From the NCBI GenBank assembly GCA_041623895.1, contig JBFJVZ010000366.1:1-7867 (forward strand): a DNA stretch of 7,867 nt, in the 5' to 3' direction. This DNA comes from JBFJVZ01 sp041623895 (GTDB lineage Bacteria; Planctomycetota; Planctomycetia; Pirellulales; Pirellulaceae). The translations under genes and the position numbers were made by a program. Shown here one piece after another: positions 1-6,135 of the stretch (position 1 is the stretch's first letter; each line of letters opens with the position of its first letter). Below the pieces are notes generated by a model, which was not told where the DNA came from, did not search any database, and saw only the letters and a list, made by a program, of their open reading frames with translations.

Positions 1-3
1 AAC

Positions 4-34
4 AAAAAAAAGGCGTTCCAGAGAATTCTGGACG
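4..34 (-). terminator. Intrinsic terminator after the cysteine-rich gene
   Basis: Read on the minus strand, a hairpin with arms TCCAGA (27-32) and TCTGGA (17-22) around a 4-base loop is extended by two more G-C pairs (33-34 with 14-15) across one bulged base. After two further bases it runs into eight consecutive T (the A-tract at 4-11). It begins about 41 bases downstream of the stop codon of the cysteine-rich gene, the usual layout of a rho-independent terminator. No T-tract follows the hairpin on the plus strand, so it should act on minus-strand transcripts only. Confidence 0.7.
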
Positions 35-75
35 GCCAGCTATGATTTCGGCAATGATTCGCGCGGTAAAGAGAC

Positions 76-690
76 TTAGCGCGACGCCGGTGGCAGCGTC
101 CCGACACGTGGCAGCAGAGTCGGTCGCTGACGGCCGTATGTCTGCGGCGTCAGAAAGGGATGGCTGAATGCCGCCGGAGCCGGTAACGGCTGATCCGCAT
201 TGGGTTGTTGCGGTTGTTCAAAGGGCTCGACACCGATGGCGGCGTCGCATGCACAATTCCCGTCACTGCAACCACCGCGGCAGCTTCCTCTTTTTTCGGC
301 TGACCAGGTGTATTTGCATTTTGGGCACTGATAACTGCTGGGTTTCAGCACGCAAACTTTGCGCGCTCTGGCACCGTTGTTAACGCAGTGACTGCATCCG
401 TTGCCATCGCACGACGTGCATGATGCGCAGCTTTTCTTTTGCCAGGGAAAAACAACGCGCGGAATACAGACGACTTTGGATTCGACATCGAAGCAAAGTC
501 TGTCTTCCTCGCCCTTTTCAGCATCCAGCTTGCAAACGTAGTCACAGGCGGGACACCGTCTGCAGCAACCGGTTTGGTCGGGTAGCAGGCTGAACAAGCC
601 GGCACTGGCGTTGCTGCTGAAGCCGGTTTGCATGGCCGCCGCAAAGACAGCCGCGAACAGGATATATTTGATGCGTGTTAACGTAGTCAT
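76..690 (-). CDS. Secreted cysteine-rich protein, planctomycete type, function unknown
   Basis: The product has 204 residues. Residues 1-30 form a Sec-type signal peptide: a basic start, a hydrophobic stretch around 9-20 and an ASA cleavage site before G31. The mature part carries 19 cysteines, mostly in pairs or clusters (C42, C43, C46, C49, C53; C88, C91, C94, C99, C102; C122, C125; C137, C141, C146, C148), with 'CIPRVVFPWQ' at 75-84. The tail from about 155 is rich in Pro and Gln and has no cysteine. CxxC pairs suggest metal binding or a disulphide-stabilised envelope protein; which one cannot be told from sequence. I associate secreted Cys-rich proteins with this spacing with Pirellulaceae but can name no function. 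The ATG has GGAAG five bases upstream. It lies 56 bases after the porin gene on the same strand and is followed by a terminator, so it is probably the last gene of that operon. Confidence 0.8.
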   Translation of the reverse strand: MTTLTRIKYILFAAVFAAAMQTGFSSNASAGLFSLLPDQTGCCRRCPACDYVCKLDAEKGEEDRLCFDVESKVVCIPRVVFPWQKKSCASCTSCDGNGCSHCVNNGARARKVCVLKPSSYQCPKCKYTWSAEKRGSCRGGCSDGNCACDAAIGVEPFEQPQQPNADQPLPAPAAFSHPFLTPQTYGRQRPTLLPRVGTLPPASR

Positions 691-693
691 AAG

Positions 694-705
694 ATCTTCC
701 GTGAT
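694..705 (-). promoter_or_regulatory. Ribosome-binding region of the cysteine-rich gene, a 12-mer shared with the porin gene
   Basis: The minus-strand 12-mer ATCACGGAAGAT ends three bases before the ATG at 690 and contains the Shine-Dalgarno-like GGAAG (696-700). The identical 12-mer lies before the porin start at 2360-2371. It supports both start choices. The shared part beyond GGAAG could be a common translation-control element or coincidence. Confidence 0.5.
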
Positions 706-746
706 GATTGCTACGGTTGTTTTTTTTGTTTTTGGGCTCAGTGTGT

Positions 747-2351
747 TTAGAAGTCGATCATGTAACGCATGCCAAGAATGGTGAAGTCACCGTCGATGCC
801 GGCAAACGTCGGAGACGGGAATCTTCCTTCGCCGGCATCATTGATCGTTCCCCAAATCAGGTTCGTTTGCAGCTTGGAATACGCCGTCCAGTACCAGTTC
901 AGGCCTGCTGTCCAGGCGTGACCGCGTCCCCCTTGGATATCATCGTCTGTGACATCCAAGAAGTCGTATCGCAGTGCAATCGCCAAGGCTCCGAGACCGC
1001 GTCCGGTGCCCCCGCTGCAACGATCGACAACAAAGAAATTCTCCAGCGGTTTTACGCGATCGATTGTTCCCGCGGTCCGTTTGTAGGGGACATATTCGCC
1101 GGTCAGGAAGTACGAAGCAAAAATGTAACCGCCATGAAAATGCAAATCTTCGCCTGAGAATCCCGACGTCGCAGTTCGCTGCATCCAGGTGTTGAAGTAT
1201 TCACCGGTGATCTGGATCGCGCCGATGTTCAGCATTTGCTCCACCGCAAGCTGTTGGTACCGATTGGCGCCCGGGATACGTCCCGTGTCCCACCAACGAT
1301 TACTACTGCGTGCCAGTGGACGCGTACGAAAACGTCCCTCGTTTGCGTTTGAATCGAAGTCGAATTGTCCATCGCCGTCGGTTTGATTGACCGAACCGGC
1401 GATTGCCCAGTGATAGTAGCCGCGGCCGCCGCTGATGTAGTCGTACCACGGACTTGATGACAGACGCGCGTATAAACCGCCTTCGTCAAAGTCTCCCCGG
1501 TAGCGGCCGTCCGTGGAAATGTTCTCCAGCAGAAACGCACCATATCGCCAGTGATACAACTGATCATCGGTGTACCCGTACATGCAGACCCCCAACCGGC
1601 GCGCGTCTTCGTTGAAAGTTTCCACCGCCAGCGGCCGCTCGGCGAACACGTTGTGACGACTGCTGTTTAAGTGATCCAAACCGATCGGTCGTTTCTGGTT
1701 ACCGATCAACAACACCTGATTGTGGGGCATGTTGTTGAAGCCCAGATAGATGTCCTTGATTTCCGGCGTCTGCGGGTTATTAAAGTCAATTTGGATGCGA
1801 TACAGCATGTTATTGGGCACATCACCCGACCACGTCAGACGTATGCGACGAAAATCCCAGCGGTCCTGAGGATCCTCCAGCGGATCGCCGTTCTCGATCG
1901 TATTGATGCCTTCATCGGTGTCCAAAAAGCTCCACTGATCCAAGTGGATACGACCGTTCAGCTTATAAGCCGGCTTCTTCTTTTTGTCCGCAGCAGCTTT
2001 ATCCAGTTTTTCCAGATGGCTTTCCCAGGACGATTCCAAGGCCTCCAGCCTTTCGGCTAGAGCCTCGTAATCGGCGGCGGGCACAGTCGCATCGCTCTCC
2101 TCGGAAACTTGCTCCTGCCCCGCATAGTTGGTCAACTTCGTGAACGGAGCCTGTGATGGATTCTTATTCACCCCAATCAGACTTGCCCGAGGCGATGTGG
2201 CTCGGGCATGCAACACCGGTGACGTTGTGTCTTCGGCCAGCAGCCGCAGAAAGGGGCTCTCGGCACTTGCCGGCCTGCCCGTCAATGTCGATGCAGCAAT
2301 GGCAGCCGCGCAGGTGATCCGCACTAGCTTCTTGGGAAAGTTCTTGATCAT
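747..2351 (-). CDS. Outer-membrane porin, phosphate-selective OprO/OprP family
   Basis: The product has 534 residues when started at the ATG at 2351, which follows GGAAG by 10 bases and gives a clean signal peptide (basic MIKNFPKK, hydrophobic 12-24, cleavage at PASA/E after residue 30). An in-frame ATG at 2423 would add 24 residues but has no ribosome-binding site and buries the signal. A linker follows, then a short coiled coil at about 94-119 ending in a lysine run. From about 129 there is a porin barrel of the OprO/OprP type: 'WDFRRIRL', 'MLYRIQIDFN', 'IKDIYLGF', 'GNQKRPIGLDHLNSS' and many alternating aromatic strands. It ends in 'GMRYMIDF', a terminal Phe as expected for barrel insertion. 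The family forms outer-membrane channels, some specific for phosphate or polyphosphate; specificity here cannot be read. The length exceeds Pseudomonas OprP (about 440) mainly through the N-terminal linker and coiled coil, which may contact the cell wall. It heads the probable operon with the cysteine-rich gene. Confidence 0.88.
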   Translation of the reverse strand: MIKNFPKKLVRITCAAAIAASTLTGRPASAESPFLRLLAEDTTSPVLHARATSPRASLIGVNKNPSQAPFTKLTNYAGQEQVSEESDATVPAADYEALAERLEALESSWESHLEKLDKAAADKKKKPAYKLNGRIHLDQWSFLDTDEGINTIENGDPLEDPQDRWDFRRIRLTWSGDVPNNMLYRIQIDFNNPQTPEIKDIYLGFNNMPHNQVLLIGNQKRPIGLDHLNSSRHNVFAERPLAVETFNEDARRLGVCMYGYTDDQLYHWRYGAFLLENISTDGRYRGDFDEGGLYARLSSSPWYDYISGGRGYYHWAIAGSVNQTDGDGQFDFDSNANEGRFRTRPLARSSNRWWDTGRIPGANRYQQLAVEQMLNIGAIQITGEYFNTWMQRTATSGFSGEDLHFHGGYIFASYFLTGEYVPYKRTAGTIDRVKPLENFFVVDRCSGGTGRGLGALAIALRYDFLDVTDDDIQGGRGHAWTAGLNWYWTAYSKLQTNLIWGTINDAGEGRFPSPTFAGIDGDFTILGMRYMIDF

Positions 2352-2359
2352 TGGTCGCA

Positions 2360-2371
2360 ATCTTCCGTGAT
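2360..2371 (-). promoter_or_regulatory. Ribosome-binding region of the porin gene
   Basis: The minus-strand 12-mer ATCACGGAAGAT lies eight bases upstream of the ATG at 2351, with GGAAG (2362-2366) ten bases from the start codon. It decides the porin start in favour of 2351 over 2423. It is identical to the 12-mer at 694-705 before the next gene of the same operon. Confidence 0.55.
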
Positions 2372-2567
2372 TCTTGATGCTTTTCAGGGCGATCGCTAGC
2401 AAAGATCGCAGCTGAATGTGCATTGTTCATTGATCGATTGATGGAAAAAGTTTGATTCCTCTTCCACGAATACGGTTCGGCGAAATTGCACCGGTTGCAA
2501 CGGGGCCATCCCAAAGAGAACAAACATCTTCATAATTAATTCCCTTACCAGTGGAATGATTGATAAC

Positions 2568-2591
2568 GACGATTCAAGAATCAAAATCGTC
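2568..2591. promoter_or_regulatory. Nested dyad symmetry, possible operator
   Basis: GACGATT (2568-2574) and AATCGTC (2585-2591) form a perfect 7-bp inverted repeat around ten bases. Within it, GATTCAAGAATC (2571-2582) is a second inverted repeat with 5-bp arms. No T-tract follows on either strand, so a terminator is unlikely. It lies in the divergent intergenic region, about 217 bases from the porin start and 270 from the phosphatase-like start. An operator for a dimeric regulator is possible; no regulator gene is visible in the window. Confidence 0.25.
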
Positions 2592-2863
2592 AGAACCGTC
2601 AAACTTTGTGACGTTTCCACCGCGGCTTCGTGGCCGGTTTCATGGATCCCGATTGCGGTTTTTGAAGCGATCGCCTACACATGCAATCTCCAATCGTCCG
2701 CGAATACAGGCAAGATTCCGCACCAAATAGGGCAACTTCAAGACTGACGCTTGAGGCAAGAATCACCGTTTCTCGGCAAGTCTATGGCGGATGGCCAGGG
2801 AGAACGTTCATAATCTAAGTCTCTGAGTTCTCGCGACATCATCCCCCCTGAAGCAATCTGCCG

Positions 2864-3592
2864 ATGTTGTTCCGCACAATTCTCCTTTGTTTGATCGCTT
2901 TGCTATCTGCTTGCACATTCTCGCAGGCGGACGAGCCGTTGAAACGACCATCCCAGCTGATGGCAAGATTGAGTCAGTACGTTGAGACGATACCGTCTGA
3001 ATTCGATCGAATTTCTGCTGGTCGCGCGCGGCTATTGGAGGACTTCGCCGAACAAGTCGCCGACACGATCCGGCGCGATGAGATCTCTAGATTGAACTTC
3101 ATCTGTACGCATAACTCGCGTCGAAGCCATTTGTCGCAGGTTTGGGCTCAAACCGCGGCTCGGTATTTCGGGATCGACAAAATCGAGACTTATTCGGGAG
3201 GTACCGAAGCGACTGCCTGCAACGTTCGCACGATTGCCGCGCTGCGCCGTGCCGGTTTTGAGGTTGACCCATTAACAGGCGGGACAAATCCGCACTATCG
3301 GATCCGCTACAGCGACCAGGCTGATCCGCTGCAAGTTTTTTCCAAGGTCTATGACGACACCCAAGCTGGTAATCCGGACAAAGATTTCATTGCCGCTCTG
3401 TGTTGCGGTCAGGCAGACCGGGAATGTCCGGTCATTGAGGGTGCCACTGCCAGGATTCCGCTGCATTACGAGGATCCCAAGGTTGCCGACAACACACCCG
3501 CGGAGTCGGAAGTATACGACAAGCGGTGTCGCGAAATTGCCGTCGAAATGTTTTATGTAATGCAACTTGTGGCGCAAAGATATCGAAGTTGA
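2864..3592 (+). CDS. Exported low-molecular-weight phosphatase / ArsC-type arsenate reductase-like protein
   Basis: The product has 242 residues. Residues 1-22 are a signal peptide; it contains a lipobox-like L14-S15-A16-C17, so it could be a lipoprotein with acylated C17 or be cut by signal peptidase I after FSQA. From about 76 the protein belongs to the low-molecular-weight tyrosine phosphatase superfamily. The P-loop is CTHNSRRS (nucleophile C81, CX5R ending at R87) and the later acid loop is D204-P205. C181-X6-C188, followed by 'PV', matches the Cys82/Cys89 relay of Staphylococcus-type thioredoxin-coupled arsenate reductase ('CxxADxxCPV' then 'DP'). The P-loop differs from typical ArsC by having Arg where 'NSCRS' has the second Cys. 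The known chemistry is either phosphotyrosine hydrolysis or arsenate-to-arsenite reduction; the Cys pair favours redox chemistry, but its export would need a periplasmic electron donor. The helical segment 30-70 before the catalytic domain is an addition. The start has only a weak ribosome-binding site. It is divergent from the porin gene and convergent with the oxidoreductase gene. Confidence 0.8.
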   Translation: MLFRTILLCLIALLSACTFSQADEPLKRPSQLMARLSQYVETIPSEFDRISAGRARLLEDFAEQVADTIRRDEISRLNFICTHNSRRSHLSQVWAQTAARYFGIDKIETYSGGTEATACNVRTIAALRRAGFEVDPLTGGTNPHYRIRYSDQADPLQVFSKVYDDTQAGNPDKDFIAALCCGQADRECPVIEGATARIPLHYEDPKVADNTPAESEVYDKRCREIAVEMFYVMQLVAQRYRS

Positions 3593-3602
3593 ATCGGCCG
3601 GC

Positions 3603-5024
3603 TCAGTTCGTTTTTGGCAATTCGAATCCCGCCCGCCTTGTGCGGCTGAGATGTTGGTTCGCCTGATCGTCGTCGACAAATTCCTCCGCCCTGGGATCCC
3701 AATGAAGAGTTCGTCGGAGTCGACGCGCAATGTTGGCGAGATGACAAACGGTGATACTTCGATGTCCGACTTCGATCATCGCGTTGGGCGTCGAGCGCTG
3801 GCGAATTGCTTCCAGGAAATTCTCTAAATGCGGGCGGGCAACATGTCCACTACCCTCCCAGCGCGATCTTTCGATCGGATCAGGATCCGGCAACAGTCCG
3901 ACCGGATCGGTACGGTAATCGTTTCGGCTCAGGTAGAGACTCCCCTTTTCGCCATGAAAAACTGTTTTGCGTACCCCGGGGGCAAAGCGTAATCGAGTTC
4001 CATTGGCATACAGCATCTCCACCGGACAGAACCGCATGCGGTCGCGCTCCGGGTCTTTGACGGAGCCGAGTGGCGGCGTCTTCTCCAGCCATTGATCGTC
4101 GATGTTCTGGTCAATCTTGCCTGGAAACACGTCAATCTTTTCGGGGCCCGAATCGTCCATGCCAAGTGCGTACTGAATCATGTCGACGCTGTGAGCACCC
4201 CAGTTGGTCATTAGGTGTCCTGAGTAGTCGTCAAAGAGATCCCAGCCTCGCCAAATCAAATCCCCGACCTTGAAAGCATCTTTGATCCACAATTGGCGGT
4301 GGTAGGGTCGTAATTCAGCGGGGCCACAAAACAGATCCCAATCGATGTCAGCTGGAATCGGCTGCGCCGGAAAGTCGGTGGCCTGATGAGGCATCGGGCC
4401 GGGAAGATTTCGATCTTCGACCAGCGAGATTTTCCCCAAGCCGCCATCGCGAATGAACTCGCATGCGTCTCGATTCACTTGCATTGTTCGTTGTTGGCTG
4501 CCGACCTGAACGACGCGTTGGTACTTGTTTGCCGCCTCGGCGATCGCGCGGCCTTCGGCAATCGTCACCGAGATTGGTTTTTCCAGGTAGACATCCGCGC
4601 CGGCTTGCATCGCCAGGATCGCTGCCTGAGCGTGATGATGATCGGGTGTGGCGATGATCACGGCGTCAAAATTCTGCTGGCCCAGCATCACGCGGTAATC
4701 CTGGTAGATTTTGCAGTCACGGCCGTCGCCTTCGGCAAACAGCTTCAAGATCTGCCGAAATCGACCTGCCGGCTGCAGCGCCGTTGCCAGCTGATCGGTT
4801 GAAAAGTCACATACTGCCGTCACACGAAACGCGGCGGGAAGGTTGGAGATCAGGTACTTTCCCCTGGCACCGACGCCAATCACGGCAATTTCGATGCGAT
4901 CATTCGAGTCGTCCGGCCAAGCGTGAGCTGCGAATGAGACCCCGGAAGCAATCGTGCCGCCGGCAACCAGGAAGTCGCGGCGGCTGGCACGGATGCACGT
5001 TCTGGATTGGCGTCGCTTTCGCAT
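3603..5024 (-). CDS. Tat-exported Gfo/Idh/MocA family oxidoreductase
   Basis: The product has 473 residues from the ATG at 5024. The N-terminus is a twin-arginine signal, S14-R15-R16-D17-F18-L19, followed by a Gly/Ala-rich hydrophobic stretch and a likely cut near AHA before W36, so the enzyme should be exported folded with its cofactor. The Rossmann domain follows: GxGxxG at 50-55, a nucleotide-contact acid around D73, 'ATPDHHH' at 125-131, and the family signature E148-K149-P150. The C-terminal substrate domain contains 'TNWGAHSVDMIQYALGMD' (273-290), typical of large planctomycete paralogue sets. The family oxidises or reduces sugars and inositol-like compounds with NAD(P); the substrate here is unknown. 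An in-frame TTG at 5066 would add 14 residues ahead of the Tat motif. Neither start has a strong Shine-Dalgarno; ATG is preferred because it puts the RR motif at the usual depth. It converges on the phosphatase-like gene with a 10-base gap and has no visible terminator. Confidence 0.9.
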   Translation of the reverse strand: MRKRRQSRTCIRASRRDFLVAGGTIASGVSFAAHAWPDDSNDRIEIAVIGVGARGKYLISNLPAAFRVTAVCDFSTDQLATALQPAGRFRQILKLFAEGDGRDCKIYQDYRVMLGQQNFDAVIIATPDHHHAQAAILAMQAGADVYLEKPISVTIAEGRAIAEAANKYQRVVQVGSQQRTMQVNRDACEFIRDGGLGKISLVEDRNLPGPMPHQATDFPAQPIPADIDWDLFCGPAELRPYHRQLWIKDAFKVGDLIWRGWDLFDDYSGHLMTNWGAHSVDMIQYALGMDDSGPEKIDVFPGKIDQNIDDQWLEKTPPLGSVKDPERDRMRFCPVEMLYANGTRLRFAPGVRKTVFHGEKGSLYLSRNDYRTDPVGLLPDPDPIERSRWEGSGHVARPHLENFLEAIRQRSTPNAMIEVGHRSITVCHLANIARRLRRTLHWDPRAEEFVDDDQANQHLSRTRRAGFELPKTN

Positions 5025-5226
5025 TTCGTTGATTTGCAGTCCAATGGATGAAATTAAAACAAGCAAACTTCAAACTGTAGCGGAGCAAGTCAGGACATTC
5101 GGCCGCGCTTGGCCTTCGAACCGGCATTCTGGGCGAGATCCGCTACCCTTAAAATTGTACTGTCACAATGCACTTACAAATCAGTATGCCTGATGAACGC
5201 GGGGACTACAAAGCGTTCCGTTTGGC

Positions 5227-5231
5227 AGGAG
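5227..5231 (+). promoter_or_regulatory. Ribosome-binding site deciding the start of the EndoU-like gene
   Basis: AGGAG lies nine bases before the ATG at 5241. Earlier in-frame candidates (5109 and 5193) lack such a site, and the residues they would add look like untranslated upstream sequence, so 5241 is chosen. Confidence 0.75.
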
Positions 5232-5240
5232 CAGTGGAAC

Positions 5241-6086
5241 ATGAACAAAAGTGACTCGGATGAGTCCAGTAACCGGCAATCGGCGAAAACAGGAAAGAGA
5301 CTGGGCAATAAGACCGCCGGTGGCGTCGCGGTTGTCGTGCTGATTACTGTTTACTCCTTCGTTCAACCGTTGCTGAACGAGCGGATGGGATGGAACTTGC
5401 CGGGCCTGCGACAAAACTCGCATGGTCAAATCGTTACCGATTCGGGGCCGACGAATGATCCATTGCAATCCACCACGACGAAGGCGAATGAGTCCGCCTC
5501 GCCAGCAGCGAATGACGAGCCTGGTCATTCAGCCAAGACCGACAATCAAAAGTCAAAGACCACAGCAAAACAGCAAACCAAGCCGCGCCAGACGACGAGC
5601 AAACGCGGTCCTCTTGCCGACCGGATAAGTCCAGACAACAACGTCTCATCAAAATCGCCGCGTGGGCCTCCGCAAACTTCACAAGCCGATGAAGATTTAC
5701 TTTATGGCTTGCTTCGCGAAGTTTCGCGTGATCGCTATGTCTCGCCTGCCGGACTGCAGTATGGTCCCGGCAGCGAAGAAGGGCACCGCTTGGAGCATTT
5801 GCGCCGACACGTCAAAGATATTCCGAACCGGCCCGTTCACGGCGTGTTCGATGGCGACATGGAAGGTGCCTTGAAAACGATTGACCAAGCCTATGAAAGA
5901 GCCAAACAGGGCACTCGTACGACCAAGAAAGTTGACCGCGGCCGCATCATTTACACTGTCGACATGGGCAAGCGAATCGGTTTCATCGGCGGACAATCCG
6001 GGTCCAGAAAAGGCAACCCCCTGGCGCGTCGCGTGAGATTAGTGTTGGAGGGGACAAACGTCATTACGGCGTATCCCATTAACTGA
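5241..6086 (+). CDS. Single-pass membrane protein with EndoU/BECR-like C-terminal domain
   Basis: The product has 281 residues. The N-terminus is polar and basic (K15, K19, R20, K24), followed by one hydrophobic span at about 26-45. The positive charges before it predict an N-in, C-out signal anchor. Residues 55-148 are a low-complexity linker rich in Ser, Thr, Gln, Lys and Pro. The folded C-terminal part (about 150-281) shows YGPGSEEGHRLEHLRRH (174-190) with H182, H186 and H190, then PVHGVFDG (198-205), a helix 'ALKTIDQAYERA' (210-221), 'GRIIYTVDMGKRIGFIGGQ' (234-252) and a final strand VITAYPIN (274-281). This order (His-containing helix, later His, helix, strands, terminal TAYP) resembles bacterial EndoU and other BECR-fold RNase toxin domains, which cut RNA with His, Lys and Thr/Ser/Tyr residues. 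That is motif reading, not a verified match, and activity is unproven. If correct, the nuclease domain would face the periplasm, unlike most toxins. It may equally be an uncharacterised planctomycete domain. The small cysteine-rich gene follows 49 bases later, probably co-transcribed. Confidence 0.75.
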   Translation: MNKSDSDESSNRQSAKTGKRLGNKTAGGVAVVVLITVYSFVQPLLNERMGWNLPGLRQNSHGQIVTDSGPTNDPLQSTTTKANESASPAANDEPGHSAKTDNQKSKTTAKQQTKPRQTTSKRGPLADRISPDNNVSSKSPRGPPQTSQADEDLLYGLLREVSRDRYVSPAGLQYGPGSEEGHRLEHLRRHVKDIPNRPVHGVFDGDMEGALKTIDQAYERAKQGTRTTKKVDRGRIIYTVDMGKRIGFIGGQSGSRKGNPLARRVRLVLEGTNVITAYPIN

Positions 6087-6120
6087 ACTCAAGCATTTTT
6101 TGATTCTGGTTGTTGACAAC

Positions 6121-6126
6121 AGGAGA
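6121..6126 (+). promoter_or_regulatory. Ribosome-binding site deciding the GTG start of the zinc-ribbon-like gene
   Basis: AGGAGA lies nine bases before the GTG at 6136. The longer reading from the TTG at 6100 would translate through this site, so the GTG start is preferred. Confidence 0.75.
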
Positions 6127-6135
6127 AACTTCGGC

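Larger units (their letters stand above)
2352..2863. other. Intergenic region between the divergent porin and phosphatase/arsenate-reductase-like genes
   Basis: This 512-base gap should hold the promoters for both flanking genes, but I see no convincing -35/-10 pair on either strand. It contains a nested dyad (2568-2591), the porin ribosome-binding region (2360-2371) and a weak minus-strand small reading frame (2396-2533). That frame has ATG at 2533 after an AAGGGA-like site, gives 45 residues and ends about 44 bases before the porin start. It could be a leader peptide but resembles nothing I know. No RNA gene or riboswitch is recognisable. Confidence 0.6.

Noticed and set aside
1671..2060. 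Plus-strand open frame of 129 codons
   Set aside because: It lies entirely antisense to the porin gene, whose frame has clear family motifs; the product resembles nothing and no ribosome-binding site supports it.
2352..2423. Longer porin start at 2423
   Set aside because: No ribosome-binding site, and it would bury the signal peptide 24 residues deep; the ATG at 2351 has both.
2556..2747. Plus-strand frame of 63 codons in the divergent intergenic region
   Set aside because: No convincing Shine-Dalgarno, it starts across the dyad, and the composition of its product does not look like a protein family.
4386..4802. Plus-strand open frame of 138 codons
   Set aside because: It is antisense to the conserved Rossmann and EKP region of the oxidoreductase; a shadow of a GC-rich coding sequence.
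5025..5066. TTG start adding 14 residues to the Tat oxidoreductase
   Set aside because: It puts extra hydrophobic residues before the basic Tat n-region and has no Shine-Dalgarno; the internal ATG gives a normal Tat signal.
5077..5146. Perfect 8-bp inverted repeat GTAGCGGA / TCCGCTAC in the divergent gap before the EndoU-like gene
   Set aside because: The arms are 54 bases apart with poor extension; a match of this size is expected by chance in a gap of about 200 bases.
5109..5240. Longer N-terminus for the EndoU-like membrane protein
   Set aside because: The upstream ATG codons have no ribosome-binding site, whereas 5241 has AGGAG at nine bases; the added residues do not form a plausible signal.
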